Shown: positions 28,735-39,965, counted from the stretch's first letter. The stretch: DNA of 46,200 nt from Stentor coeruleus (GCA_001970955.1 MPUH01000556.1:1-46200), one strand, 5' to 3'. Numbers and translations: made by a program. Notes: generated by a model from the sequence alone, not told the origin.

Positions 28735-29901
28735 TTAACTACTCATATCATCAAATCCCCAAAAATTCACTACCGCTGAATCAGAACTTGTTGCTATAAA
28801 AAAACTACTCCCATAAGTCCAGTCAACACAGCTAAGTTCACTAGTATTGCCAGTATGTAAAACATAAGGCATCTCATTTTTTTCAATATCCCAAATATAC
28901 AAACATCCATCACTAGATCCACTTGCCACATGTTTCATATCTGGACTAATACAAGATTTAACATAAAAAGATGACTTATGCCCAATAAATTTTACTGGAG
29001 GTTGAGTATCTAATCTTAATATATCCTTATACAAATAAAGTGAATTGCTCATACTAGAAACCAAAATTGCTCCATCTATTGATGATATCCAACTATTCCC
29101 AGGTCCAGATTTTAATAAAGAACTTTGTAGTCTTATATTATTCATCCTATCATTTGCCTTATCTTTTTTCATATCTTTCAATCTATTTTCTTGCATCCAA
29201 GTTAAAGGGTCTACTTTTCCTAATAAAGATTTTTGTTTTTTTTTCCCTTTAGTTGACTCACTTTTCCTCAGATCCCAAAACCTAATTTCTGCTTCATCAG
29301 CTTGAACACTTGCTATAATATTTCCCCATTCTAAGAATTCTAGTCCTGTAAAACTTACTGGGTCTTTACGTGTTTTTGCTTTAATTTCACTTGCTCTGTT
29401 TATTTCCCCTATTGGCTCATATGTTGTATTTAGCCCGTTGCTGGCGCCTTGAGTCCTTAAGTCCCATAAGAAGATTTTTCCATCTCTTGATGCTGTAGCG
29501 TATATTGTGTTACCTATAGGTGAGTTTTTAATACATTTGACTGAACCTGTGTGTTTTGCTAAGATACAACCAGTTTCTCTTTCAATATCCCAGACTCCAC
29601 CTGTAAAATCTGCTGATCCTGTTATGAGATGTTGATCGTCATAACTCCAACCTACATGAAAAATTGAATTGTTATGAGGATTCATCACGGAACGAATCTC
29701 AGAACACTCGCTTATGCATATTATGTAGATGTGACCAAGTTCATCACAAGCTGCGGATAATTCGGGGTTTTTGTGAAAGAAACTTACTGAATATGAACTT
29801 GCTGATGTTTGCACTTCAGAGAGAGGACGTAAGGATGGTAGGTTAAGAGATTTTGACCTATCGTATTGCGCCTTCAATAAATTTACATCTGATAATTCCA
29901 T
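28735..29901 (-). CDS. DTL: CDT2/DTL-like WD40 substrate receptor (388 aa)
   Basis: A WD40 propeller. The diagnostic blade FIGHKSSFYVKSCISPDM..VASGSSDGCLYIWDI (305-339) matches the CDT2/denticleless signature GHxxSFYVKxxLSPD..SGSSD..YIW. Two WDLR (WDxR/DWD box) motifs at 146-149 and 209-212 are the type that docks on DDB1, and the NPHNNSIFHVGWSYDDQHLITGSAD..WDIE blade fits CDT2 blade 1-2. CDT2 directs CUL4-DDB1 ubiquitin ligase to PCNA-bound CDT1, SET8 and p21-type substrates in S phase. This protein is just the propeller; the long C-terminal tail with the PIP box found in animal CDT2 is absent. Start is the first ATG, and there is no intron. Confidence 0.8.
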   Translation of the reverse strand: MELSDVNLLKAQYDRSKSLNLPSLRPLSEVQTSASSYSVSFFHKNPELSAACDELGHIYIICISECSEIRSVMNPHNNSIFHVGWSYDDQHLITGSADFTGGVWDIERETGCILAKHTGSVKCIKNSPIGNTIYATASRDGKIFLWDLRTQGASNGLNTTYEPIGEINRASEIKAKTRKDPVSFTGLEFLEWGNIIASVQADEAEIRFWDLRKSESTKGKKKQKSLLGKVDPLTWMQENRLKDMKKDKANDRMNNIRLQSSLLKSGPGNSWISSIDGAILVSSMSNSLYLYKDILRLDTQPPVKFIGHKSSFYVKSCISPDMKHVASGSSDGCLYIWDIEKNEMPYVLHTGNTSELSCVDWTYGSSFFIATSSDSAVVNFWGFDDMSS

Positions 29902-30824
29902 ATTATGTGGAAAATTATGTTTGAAGATAGGGAATTAAAGTTGAAGGTTTTTTGTTTTTTAGGATGGATTTGGATATTTGTAGTTATGATTAGCCTAGGA
30001 TGTGTGATTAACTTTTTTTTTAATTGAAGAGAAATTATTATGTGCATTATGATGTGAGATATAAATTTAATGTGCTAAGATTAATGTAAGGGTGAGAAAG
30101 TGATTTTGCAAGAGATGATGGAGTTGGATGGCTTTGTTTTTTTAAGTAATATTGTATGAATTATAATTGTATATATTATGTTATTATAATTTGTAATATG
30201 CTTGATTTTAGATGGTGTAGATATTATTTATATAGTTTATTATATATAATTAGGCTTAAATTTTTTTTTTTTTGGAATATATAGTAAATAAGGATAATTT
30301 TGAGTATACATTTGAATAATGGTTTTTATAAATATGAATTTTATATGTTGAGGCCAAAGATATGATATTACTTAATTAAATTTCTTGATATATAAAATCC
30401 CAAAATTCTCAATTTTTGTTAAAAAAGTGGCTTAGCAATTGAAGAGTATATTTTAACTGAATAAACACAAGAAGTTCAAGATTAAAATTTTTTTTAGTTG
30501 TGGTTGAAAAAGCTCCTATTTGATATAAAAATTCTGTAGAGTTTTTAAAAGAACTAAGAGATGAGCAAGAAAAAGTTATATGAAAAATAGAAAAAGAGCT
30601 TAAAGATGATTTATAATAAAAAATCCATTAACATGATTTGCAAGAAAATAATAAATCTCAAAAGGAGTTCTTGAAATTCCCATTATTTCAATGAAAATCA
30701 AGATCTGTTTGTCCTCAAAATCCAAGATTCCAACTCTAAATCCTCAATCTTCAATTATCAAGCCTAATACCAACACTTTTTCACTTTAAAAAAATAATTT
30801 AATCAATAAAGCTAAATTAATTAT
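29902..30824. other. Spacer with possible fossil coding
   Basis: Left part G-rich and featureless. From 30430 to 30790 two + frames shifted by a T8 run read as a coiled-coil-like protein broken by TAA and TGA codons. Confidence 0.45.
30430..30790 (+). pseudogene. Possible coiled-coil gene fossil
   Basis: Frame text such as AIEEYILTE, then after the T8 run VVEKAPI, YKNSVEFLKELRDEQEKVI, KIEKELKDDL, HDLQENNKSQKEFLKFPLFQ and KSRSVCPQNPRFQL is interrupted by TAA and TGA only. The amphipathic Lys/Glu pattern is coding-like, but there is no start codon, no intron explains the stops, and no homologue is recognised. Confidence 0.35.
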
Positions 30825-33800
30825 CTAATTATCCTCATTAAGCTTATTGAATACATTCACTAAAGAAGTCAGATTAATCGAGTATTCCGTGATTTTTAAT
30901 GCTCGGTAATTATCTTCAACTTGTCTAAAAAGTGCTCCCATAGATTGACTATCTCTTTTAACCTTGAAATGGTAAATATTGAAATAATGGTCAATAATTT
31001 CCCCTGTCCCAAGTTCAGAACGTATCCAATCAAGAACTTTTTGACCTTTTTTCTCTTGTAAAACCCAAGCTACTAAGCTTTCTCTAAATACGCTTCCATC
31101 TTCATCACAAAGTTGATTTAAACTACGGATAACACATTCGTTTTCTAAATATTCTTCTTGATTTAAACCCAAGTAATTTAAACAATCATTTATATCTCTA
31201 CGATTTACACTTACTGCTTGACCTAATATTGTATCTAATTGTCTACTGATTATAGCGATTTTTTCTTTTTTTGTACGTTTAAGTTTGATGATAATTTCAA
31301 GATCATCGCCTAATGTTGATCTTAGAGAATTTGTAGTACCGATATATTTTATAGCTCCTTTAACCATTATACCAATACGATCACTTAAAGCTTCAGCTTC
31401 ATCCATTGAATGAGTTGTGATTAAAACTGAAGTATCGTTTTGTTTTAGTTGAGATAAAATACCCCAAAGATGTTTACGGCTTAATGGGTCCATACTACAT
31501 GATGGTTCATCTAAGACCATTACTGATGGATTACCTAGAACTGCACAAGCTACAGAGAGTTTTCGCCTATTTCCTCCACTTAGATTCCCAACTTGGACAT
31601 CTTTGAATTTTTTAAAATCGAATTTCTTCATAATCAACTTCACAGCTTTTTTCGGACTACGCATTGACTTGAAACTTGCATACATAAACAAAGTTTCTTT
31701 AAGCGTAAGAAATTCATTCAAAGCTTCAAATTGTTGGCAATATCCAATATTTTTTAAAGCTCCATTATCATCTACATCAATACCTTTAATATAAATATTT
31801 CCAGCTGTAGGACTAATCTGCCCCGCTATAATTTTAAAAATTGTTGTTTTCCCAGCCCCATTATTACCAAGTAATACAAAACATTCCCCTGGCGGTATAA
31901 CAACATTCATATGCTTAACCGCAGCATAATTTTCATCATAAAAATTCCAATAAACATTACTCACATCTTTAACCAGTACAGCCGCTTCTTCTGGAGCTAC
32001 AGCATTTGCTTTATCATTTTCCGCAATAACATCTTCAGTTTGATTATCATTTTCCTGTGGGGGTTTAGTAATATCAATAAACTTATTGAATTTCGGACTA
32101 GTTTTAAGGTATTCAATAATAATAAAAAGAACTGTAAAACTAAAAGCACTGATACTCAATAGCATAATATCTCCACCAACTCGATCTAAAGATAATACAG
32201 GGTCAGCTTCAGTTTCTCCATTAAGGTAAGCAATAATATCTCCAAGTCCTAAATAAATAAGTGAATTCCCAACTGCGAAATTAGGAAACACCCTGAACAC
32301 CCAGCGTGATTTCCTACTAAAATCCCTAGTTTCATCTAAAGACCATAATATAAACATTAACACCGGTAATAAAGATCCCATAACAAAATTAAACATAAGT
32401 GTTATGACTTGAGCACTACTAGTTGAACTAAATAAATATATTGTGCAATAAGTAAAAGGTATAACAGCTAAACCATATAATAATAATGTGACAATAAGTG
32501 CAATAAGGTTTTCTGAAGGGGATATAAAAATCTCAACATCAAAAGCAAACATAATAATAATAACTCCAATCATAAAAAGTAAATATTTCACATACTCCCA
32601 AAAGAAATTCGTTATCCAATACCAGGCAAGTGAACATCCACTTATAGTATGTTGGAATTTTATTCCTTCAAGATTCTCTTTAACACCTAAACACACAATC
32701 CCAGCTGGGATAAAAGAAAAAGCAAGACCAAAAATCAATGCTGTAATCATAGCGTCACCATATGAATCAGCTTCTTTCATTAGATTTGTTATAGGTAAAG
32801 GATGGTTATAAACTGTTATTTTTAAATCTGGATTATATAAATGGAGTATCGATAATGAAGTTTCTTGATAATATGTTGACATAGATTGAAATGCTGTTTG
32901 GTTATGAAATATTACAGGTTCATAAGTATCGTTTTCCATTTGGAAGAAAAATAATGCACCCATACGATAAGGGTCGATATATCTTTCATCAAATACAACT
33001 TCGTCAAATGCTTTTAATGTAGGTGTTGTTGTATCACTTATTGTTATAGCTTCTTGATTGTTTAGATTTGCCATAACATCTTCAACTACAGAGTTTTGAA
33101 CTGCGTATAATATATCTTGAGGGGTTTCATATTGACTTATAACTTCCTTATAAGGATCTTGGCTAATTATTATATCCATTATCATCATTTGCCATGTACC
33201 TAATATCATAATAGCTAATGGGATTAAAAACTCTAATAAAATCACCATCAAATCACGCTTGCTTATAATAAACCTTTTTTTCAACAACAACCAAAAGTCT
33301 TTAAAAAAAGGTTTTTCTTCTGATTCCTCAGGTAAAAAGTACTCATCTTCTTCATACTCCTCCACATCTGCATTTTGATTTTCAGAAGCTTTTATAAACA
33401 CTTCTTCTAATGTTGATAAGGATATGACATATGATTTTATACCAAAAAGTTCTTTTTCAGCATCGATTCTATCGAAAGCTGTGGCGAAAGTTGAAGACTC
33501 AGTTTGTGGTAGGCGGAATGAAATTTCAGCATGAGCTGTGTTTAAAAGACTCGCTGTAGGCCATAAAGACTTGACGAATTTTTCTATAGACTCATCTTCT
33601 GCAGTGTTTTCTTTGAAAAATGTGACATAATATCCGACGCCGTATTTACTTTTTAAATACATAGAAGACCCTGAACAAACTAAAGATCCTTCTTTCATTA
33701 TGACGATTCTATCAGCTAAAATATCAGCTTCTTCCATATAATGAGTTGTTATTATAACAATACGATTACCTTTAAAATTCTTCAAAACATCCCATAATTG

Positions 33801-35837
33801 TCTTCTAAAACCAATATCAAGCCCAGAAGTTGGCTCATCAAGGATTACTATTTGAGAATTGCCGATAAGAGCTAAACCAATACAAAGTTTACGTTTTTCT
33901 CCACCGCTAAGTGTGTCTGATAACTCATTCGCATGGGTATTTAAAGCTAGTTTTATAAGCATTTCCGATATTTCTTTTTTTAATTTATTCTTTGATACTC
34001 CTTTAATTTTCGCATAAAGCTGTAAATGCTCATATACTGTTAATTCTGGGTATAAAATATTATGTTGTGGACATACACCAAGTATTTTCCTTATTTCAGC
34101 TGAATTTTCTGTGAGAAATTTATCTCTAACTTTAATATCCCCTGAAGTTATTGGGGCACTTCCAGTTAGCATTGAAATCAAAGTTGTCTTCCCAGCTCCA
34201 TTATGTCCAAGAATCGCTGTAATTTTCCCATGGTGAATATCCAGATTCAAATCCTTCACAGCTGCGAAATCTCCGAATTTCTTCGTCACTTTTCTTATTT
34301 TAATATCTTTGCTATCGTCAATAACATCAAAATCTTCTTCGTTTTGGCCTTTCTCAAAAAGCTCATCAAATTCTGGCTTCTCCACAGGCTCATCAGTCCA
34401 AAAACTTTTAGTAAATAAAAAATACCAAGGCCGTTTAACCCCCCATTCTCCAGGCCAGCATTCGTCTAAATAAAAACATAATAAAGTAAAGATCATTGTG
34501 TCTACAGCAATCATCCAATATGATGTTGAAAATCTATAATTAAAGTATTTTTCAGTTAAATGTTCATAATCTAAACCTCGATATGCTTGTTCAAATTCAA
34601 CAAGATTTCTCATAGTTAAAGATAAACCGACACTTGGGATTAATGAGGCTAAAGTTTTTGTTGTTTCACTTATATTTTCATCATCTACTGTAAAATAAGT
34701 GAAATAACCAGCGACAAAAAATAAAAGGCCAACTATAACTGCTGTTCGGGATTTAGAGAATATGATTGATATAAGGCAGCCAAAGGAGATACAAGAGAGT
34801 GAAAAAAGGTAGATCAGGAGGAGGATTAAAAAAAATGAGGAGTAGTTGAAGATTATATGTGAGAATGATAAGGATATGATTACACTGATACAAAAATAAA
34901 AAACAAGATAATATGTTAGCCAAGAACACCAAAATGCTTTGTTGCTTAATCCCATCATAGACATGCTTTCTTTGATTTTCTCTTCTTTTTCTCTGACGAT
35001 CTGCGAAATCATCCTGCACATAGGGAGAACCATGCTACAAACAAGGAAAAAGCCTAGTAAAAAACTAACATTTTCAAGAAACTGGTCATCAAGCCAATCG
35101 TCAAAATGCATCGGCACAAACCCTGCTGATATAACAGCTTCTTCATTTCCTGAAATTTGTTGTAAAATGAAATTATCCACCCAATTTTGTATCTGGATAA
35201 ACCCGCTACCGAAAAATTCCCACTGGAATTCGCTTTTCGGTGTTGAAATCATATCATCCGTAGCATCAAATTTGTCTAAGTTAAATATATCAACTTCTGC
35301 TCCTAAAGAACTTTCATCAGGAATTGAATATGTTTGATTGAATCTGATGCTGTATTCATATTCATTCTCTTCAGCTTTTGCAAATACAACGGCAAAGCAG
35401 ATTTTTGGGTTATCTTCATAATCTTCATCTGTAACATAGTCTTCAATAGCTTCATTGTCGTCAAAAAACACAACATCTACAGTGTCAAGCATTTTGAATG
35501 AAGAAATTTTTTCTGCGATAAATTCGGTCACATCGTTTTCTGGGGATAAAGCAATGATCCAATCACCTCCAGAATCAACATAATCTTCACAATAAGAGAA
35601 TACAACAGACTTTGAGAAGTTATAAGACCCTTGGCCGATAAATGATGGATGTATATACCTAGCATTATTGACATAAGACTCATCATCAACTTCTATAATG
35701 CCAATACTTGACCTTATATACGAAATAACTGCAAATACAAATAAAGGAAGGAATATCTCAATAATCATTTCTAGTTTGCGTCTTTTCCATAGGATCCAGT
35801 TCTTGAACAAGAGCGCCTTATAATGGCCCCAAAACAT
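30825..35837 (-). CDS. ABCA-family full ABC transporter (1670 aa)
   Basis: Full-length ABC subfamily A layout in one uninterrupted frame: TM1 near the N-terminus (after KNWILWKRRKLEMIIEIFLPL), a large extracytosolic loop (about 35-255), TM helices 2-6, NBD1, a second loop-bearing TM domain (from about 870), NBD2 and a C-terminal regulatory region. NBD1 has Walker A GHNGAGKT (about 543), signature LSGGE (about 642), Walker B VILDEPTSGLD and the TTHYMEEAD switch. NBD2 has Walker A GNNGAGKT (about 1321), signature LSGGN (about 1417), Walker B VLDEPSCSMD and TTHSMDEAEALSDR. NBD2's D-loop reads SCSMD rather than SxGLD. ABCA proteins are lipid floppases or exporters of organelle and plasma membranes, and ciliates have large ABCA families. 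Start is ATG at 35837, stop TAG. Confidence 0.96.
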   Translation of the reverse strand: MFWGHYKALLFKNWILWKRRKLEMIIEIFLPLFVFAVISYIRSSIGIIEVDDESYVNNARYIHPSFIGQGSYNFSKSVVFSYCEDYVDSGGDWIIALSPENDVTEFIAEKISSFKMLDTVDVVFFDDNEAIEDYVTDEDYEDNPKICFAVVFAKAEENEYEYSIRFNQTYSIPDESSLGAEVDIFNLDKFDATDDMISTPKSEFQWEFFGSGFIQIQNWVDNFILQQISGNEEAVISAGFVPMHFDDWLDDQFLENVSFLLGFFLVCSMVLPMCRMISQIVREKEEKIKESMSMMGLSNKAFWCSWLTYYLVFYFCISVIISLSFSHIIFNYSSFFLILLLIYLFSLSCISFGCLISIIFSKSRTAVIVGLLFFVAGYFTYFTVDDENISETTKTLASLIPSVGLSLTMRNLVEFEQAYRGLDYEHLTEKYFNYRFSTSYWMIAVDTMIFTLLCFYLDECWPGEWGVKRPWYFLFTKSFWTDEPVEKPEFDELFEKGQNEEDFDVIDDSKDIKIRKVTKKFGDFAAVKDLNLDIHHGKITAILGHNGAGKTTLISMLTGSAPITSGDIKVRDKFLTENSAEIRKILGVCPQHNILYPELTVYEHLQLYAKIKGVSKNKLKKEISEMLIKLALNTHANELSDTLSGGEKRKLCIGLALIGNSQIVILDEPTSGLDIGFRRQLWDVLKNFKGNRIVIITTHYMEEADILADRIVIMKEGSLVCSGSSMYLKSKYGVGYYVTFFKENTAEDESIEKFVKSLWPTASLLNTAHAEISFRLPQTESSTFATAFDRIDAEKELFGIKSYVISLSTLEEVFIKASENQNADVEEYEEDEYFLPEESEEKPFFKDFWLLLKKRFIISKRDLMVILLEFLIPLAIMILGTWQMMIMDIIISQDPYKEVISQYETPQDILYAVQNSVVEDVMANLNNQEAITISDTTTPTLKAFDEVVFDERYIDPYRMGALFFFQMENDTYEPVIFHNQTAFQSMSTYYQETSLSILHLYNPDLKITVYNHPLPITNLMKEADSYGDAMITALIFGLAFSFIPAGIVCLGVKENLEGIKFQHTISGCSLAWYWITNFFWEYVKYLLFMIGVIIIMFAFDVEIFISPSENLIALIVTLLLYGLAVIPFTYCTIYLFSSTSSAQVITLMFNFVMGSLLPVLMFILWSLDETRDFSRKSRWVFRVFPNFAVGNSLIYLGLGDIIAYLNGETEADPVLSLDRVGGDIMLLSISAFSFTVLFIIIEYLKTSPKFNKFIDITKPPQENDNQTEDVIAENDKANAVAPEEAAVLVKDVSNVYWNFYDENYAAVKHMNVVIPPGECFVLLGNNGAGKTTIFKIIAGQISPTAGNIYIKGIDVDDNGALKNIGYCQQFEALNEFLTLKETLFMYASFKSMRSPKKAVKLIMKKFDFKKFKDVQVGNLSGGNRRKLSVACAVLGNPSVMVLDEPSCSMDPLSRKHLWGILSQLKQNDTSVLITTHSMDEAEALSDRIGIMVKGAIKYIGTTNSLRSTLGDDLEIIIKLKRTKKEKIAIISRQLDTILGQAVSVNRRDINDCLNYLGLNQEEYLENECVIRSLNQLCDEDGSVFRESLVAWVLQEKKGQKVLDWIRSELGTGEIIDHYFNIYHFKVKRDSQSMGALFRQVEDNYRALKITEYSINLTSLVNVFNKLNEDN

Positions 35838-37219
35838 ATTATTACTAACCGTTTCTTAAAGAAAAACCAAAATACTTTCTTTTCGTTAAACAGATAGTTT
35901 TTTGTATTGCAATATTTAGTGATATTTTATGATTAGGACTTTAGGAAATTGTTTGTTTTTTTTTTATACATTGAGAATTTATAATTTGTATCAAAGTTTC
36001 GTTAAATTATATCGTAGGTGATATTGGGTAAGATATAAAAAACTAGGATTGAAACTTTCATGAATTTTAAAGGTTTTTAGAAGTTAGAAAAAGAATTTGT
36101 TATGGACTTTACTAGCATTGGGTTTTCATTATTATTGGAAATAAGATTAAGTATCTTTTTTTTTAGGTGGGCTTTATGAGTTTAGAAAAGAAGCGGTTTG
36201 TTTAAGATTTGTTTGAGTTTTTATTGTGCACAATAAGAAAAAAAATTGATTTGGAATATCTGATGTTTATGTTAGTGAGGATATAATGAGATATGATAAA
36301 GCTGGTGAGATAGGGAATTTTGTATTTGAGGAGAGGATTTTATGTAATTTTTATAGGATAATTATGAGATTTTATAATTTTGGGTCTTGTGCTGTGTGGT
36401 GTTGAGAAAGGAAAATAAAGCAAGTTTTTAAAGGATGAAGATTGATTTTATTGTTTTGATTTGAGAATTTTTTGTGATATGGGGATGCTTATAGAAGGAG
36501 TTTTTATTATAGAGATATTATTACCTTCTATAGTCTAATTTAAATCTTCGATGAGTATTTTGATTTGAAAAAAGGGATGAAGTAATATTTTATAGTCTTT
36601 GTATCAGAAGCATCAGAACATATAAAACTTCCTGTAGGTAATGATTTTATATTGATATATCCTGTTTATCATTTAAATCTTGAAAATAATTTATTATTCA
36701 GTTTTGTGTTGTGATTATTGATAGAGGTTTTGATGTTATTATTTTTCATTGAGATTTAAGTGATTTTGCAATAAAGTGACTTGGTTCTTTTGATGATCAT
36801 ATTTTTATTAATCATAATATACAAAGTTTATAATCAAATCATAATACGATTAGGAGTGAATAAAATGGGTTTAAGATAATCTGTGAAAATCAAAGAAGAA
36901 AAAAATACGATGAAATTTGGATTGATACTATTTAAAAATAGATTAAAAAATCATATAATATTCAATACACATACAGTTATATAAATGATATTATAAATTA
37001 TTTAATCAAAATTTCACATAAGTTTACAAGATTCCTTTTCTTTTATTAAACCCTTACGATAATCTCTCATAACTAACTATATCCTAGCCCACAAAACTAT
37101 TCTAATAAATCTAAAATAAATAAAAACACTTTCACATCATTAATATTAATCACATACTTTAACTACAACAGATACACAAAAAGATCATTAAATGACAATT
37201 CTAATAATATTATATAAGA
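35838..37219. other. Long AT-rich spacer
   Basis: Strongly G-rich on + to about 36950, then C-rich. Near 36525-36740 one + frame reads protein-like (IVFVSEASEHIKLPVGNDFILIYPVYHLNLENN) for 46 codons between stops, without an ATG. Not called a gene. Confidence 0.45.
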
Positions 37220-38668
37220 TTAAAGATTTTTTCTCAGTCTATGTTTAGCATAAAACGCACTAAGACTTACCTTATTGTTCTGAACTGAAGGAGTCCTAGC
37301 TTTAGAACTAGTAATTTTCTCTTTGCCAACAGGTGTTATTGACCTAACACGTACTGATTTACGATTTTTAAACAACCTTTCTATCTTAGGGGACTTAGAC
37401 ACAAGTCGTATCGAATTAACTATTCGTCCTTGTGGGTGAATTGACCCTTCAGATATTCTCGCAACCTCTAAATCTGGACTATTATTCACAGGACTAGATC
37501 TTCTTTCAGTCTCTTTTTCCAGCATCCGAAAAGGTTTACCCTTAGGCTTTGGGTTTTTTGGAGGTTCAGGTTTAAGTTTAGCTTCACTCATCATCTGAGA
37601 CATTGACACATGTTTTTCAAACTCAGTTGACCCATTAATCAAATAATATACAAGATTCTCACGTTCAGTAATAGTAACTTCTGTATTAACAAACATATCT
37701 TTTAAATCAATTTTCCTAGTCTCGCTACTTTTTTCCAGTTTACTTTTCAAGCTTTTATATAAACCTTCTCTGATTTCACTACTTTGATATAATTTGTTAA
37801 GTCTTTTTATCCAAAGTTCTTTACTTTCATTTGTTAGTATTTGTTTTGTTATAGGCTGATCACGAGGAGTTTCTTCAACATCATAACAAAAATAGTCTGG
37901 AAGAGGTGCTGCTAGAGGTGTAGGTGGCCGGGAGTACACATCTTGTTTGTTTAATAGTTGATAATACTCACGATCAGCTTCAGCTAATACTTGTATCAAA
38001 TCCTTGGCAATATTTTCTAATGTCCCTACAAGCATTTGTATATGCGCATTGAGCTTCTGAATCGTAACCTCAGAAGGTTCTGGTTGGGATTTCAATGAAG
38101 GTTCTTCTTGATTCTCATTAGCTGATTCATCAATAGACTGTACTGAGCTCCTTAAACTATAATTTGTATTTATCATAGGGAGTTTAACCTGCTCTTTTAT
38201 AACAGAAGATGGTACTAAAGGTTTTAATATTTTCCTTAAATCAACATCAATTCCTTTCAAATAATCCAAAAAACTGGTCTGACATCGAGTTTTGTATTCT
38301 TTATGCACACTTATAACATGCTTTAAGATTTTTGTGATTACAGATAATTCTTCTTCGAATGAGGTTTGAAATAGAAAAAGGTCATGTCTTAAGAACTTCA
38401 AGTTTTCCCAAATTTTAAATATATTATCTGAAGCATCGTGTAAATTTTCAAGCATTTTCTTCTGCTTGATGTCGTTTTTAGTCAAAGTTGTTAAGAGAGT
38501 GGCGATTTCTTCAAGAAATGAAATTTCTATAGCAACTTTTGATGGGGATGATGGGATTGGCTCTGAAGATGCTTTTTCGATTATTTCTTGAAGGTAGATA
38601 TGGGATGAGGATGATTTAGACAGAAGGAGTCTTAGTGAGGAAATGGCTTGAACTAAGCTTTGTACCAT
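37220..38668 (-). CDS. Hypothetical helical protein (482 aa)
   Basis: Complete ATG-to-TAA frame. Residues 1-165 are alpha-helical with heptad-like patterns (SLVQAISSLRLLL, FLEEIATLLTTLTKND, SVITKILKHVISVHKEYKTRC). Residues 205-245 form a second helix pair. Residues 290-350 contain LWIKRLNKLYQSSEIREGLYKSLKSKLEKS. The C-terminal 120 residues are basic and Ser/Pro-rich, ending HRLRKNL. No signal peptide, membrane segment or recognised domain. The layout suggests a cytoskeletal or scaffold protein, but nothing decides it. Confidence 0.72.
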   Translation of the reverse strand: MVQSLVQAISSLRLLLSKSSSSHIYLQEIIEKASSEPIPSSPSKVAIEISFLEEIATLLTTLTKNDIKQKKMLENLHDASDNIFKIWENLKFLRHDLFLFQTSFEEELSVITKILKHVISVHKEYKTRCQTSFLDYLKGIDVDLRKILKPLVPSSVIKEQVKLPMINTNYSLRSSVQSIDESANENQEEPSLKSQPEPSEVTIQKLNAHIQMLVGTLENIAKDLIQVLAEADREYYQLLNKQDVYSRPPTPLAAPLPDYFCYDVEETPRDQPITKQILTNESKELWIKRLNKLYQSSEIREGLYKSLKSKLEKSSETRKIDLKDMFVNTEVTITERENLVYYLINGSTEFEKHVSMSQMMSEAKLKPEPPKNPKPKGKPFRMLEKETERRSSPVNNSPDLEVARISEGSIHPQGRIVNSIRLVSKSPKIERLFKNRKSVRVRSITPVGKEKITSSKARTPSVQNNKVSLSAFYAKHRLRKNL

Positions 38669-39332
38669 AATTTAGTATATTATTTAAATGTTTTTAGGGT
38701 ATTTGAAGACAATAGGAATGATATGGTAAGAGTTGAAGATGGGAGAGTAAATTATTAGAAAAGAGGATGTTTGGATGAAGAAGGTTTGGGATGAGGAGAA
38801 GTTTTAAGAGTGGTTTCTAAATTTTTGTATAAATAATTATGTGATTATAGGAAGTTATATGGGGAAAAAATGTATATTTTATGAGGATGATTGGAATGAG
38901 GATTGTGAATATTGGGTTGATATTGTAATGGAATGTATAGGTTTGTGATTTAAGGGTTGATTGATTTTTTTGGGTTGTTAAGAGGTTTTAAAGAGATTTT
39001 TATGGCTGGGTTAGTTAGTTTATTGATGGTTTTTTATTGGAAAGATATGCTTGAAAATATAAAATTGGTTATGATTTGATTTAATGTGTTTAAGTATAGT
39101 AAAAACTTTATTAGTATAAATTATATAGAAAATTATACAGAAAATTATACAGTTTTATATGGTAGGAATATGGGTATTTTTTTGAATCAGAGAGGATATT
39201 GCATTATCGTTATTTCAAACAATTTCCAAAGAAAAAATAACAATTATTCGATTATTTGCATATCATATTTTACTCTATGTTTATACTTATGCAAATTATA
39301 AAAAGTGTTAAGATTTATTTATCTTTCAGCAT
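38669..39332. other. AT-rich spacer
   Basis: G-rich on + to about 39080, C-leaning from about 39195. A short tandem AGAAAATTATAC x2 lies near 39127. A 71-codon frame at 39086-39301 lacks an ATG and is not accepted. Confidence 0.6.
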
Positions 39333-39965
39333 CTACAAGCATTCATCTTTGAATCTTTTCTCTAGAAGTTTATTAATCTGATTTTTCTTACTTTGACTCC
39401 TAAGAGGTATTTTCATTCTTTTATTCCTTTTAGCAGCTAAACATGGAGTTTTCGATCTAAACTCTTCAACAAACTTTTTAACTCTCATAAACTTATGTGA
39501 AGCTTCAGTCCTCGAAGACCCTTCACTTGATTTGGGTTTACTAATATAACTGCCATAAGCCTTTGTTGAAACATCAGCTTCATAATCAATAGCATCAAAT
39601 GAGCCTCTTTTGCTTTTTATAACAAACATCGGTTCATAAACCAAGTTGTCATTAACAAAATAATACCCGTTATTAGCAATTTTTGTCCCTAGTAAATAGC
39701 TTTTGTATACACAACCTCCTGGGATTTTAGCTTTACCGATTGACAAGTTATTTGGAGTATAACTCCCTGGACCTATACGAAAATTGGTCTTTTTAGCTTC
39801 ATTATCATAACTTTTAAACCTTTTCTCCAAAGAAAAAGAACTTGATTTTTTCGATGATTTTGATGGACTAAAGTTAAGCGACCGCCCATCGTAAGTCACT
39901 CGGGGGAAGTTTGGCTCTGGGGTTCTTTCTTTTGGGCTTCTGAATCCTAGTTGCGTAGGCCTCAT
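39333..39965 (-). CDS. SHIPPO/STPG-repeat-like protein (210 aa)
   Basis: ATG at 39965 (MRPTQLGFRSPKERTPEPNFP). Residues 43-71 read SFSLEKRFKSYDNEAKKTNFRIGPGSYTP, which fits the sperm-tail PG-rich (STPG/SHIPPO) repeat: a short F..S..RF segment followed by GPGxYxP. Only one repeat is clear. The rest is basic, with RNKRMKIPLRSQSKKNQINKLLEKR near the end. STPG/ODF3-type proteins bind along axonemal or cortical microtubules, so a microtubule-associated role is likely but not proven by one repeat. Complete, no intron. Confidence 0.65.
   Translation of the reverse strand: MRPTQLGFRSPKERTPEPNFPRVTYDGRSLNFSPSKSSKKSSSFSLEKRFKSYDNEAKKTNFRIGPGSYTPNNLSIGKAKIPGGCVYKSYLLGTKIANNGYYFVNDNLVYEPMFVIKSKRGSFDAIDYEADVSTKAYGSYISKPKSSEGSSRTEASHKFMRVKKFVEEFRSKTPCLAAKRNKRMKIPLRSQSKKNQINKLLEKRFKDECL

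Noticed and set aside
34753..35019. Minus-strand frame inside the ABCA gene
   Set aside because: Alternative-frame shadow of TM-coding sequence in the same gene.
39086..39301. 71-codon frame in spacer
   Set aside because: No in-frame ATG start, AT-rich composition, no domain.
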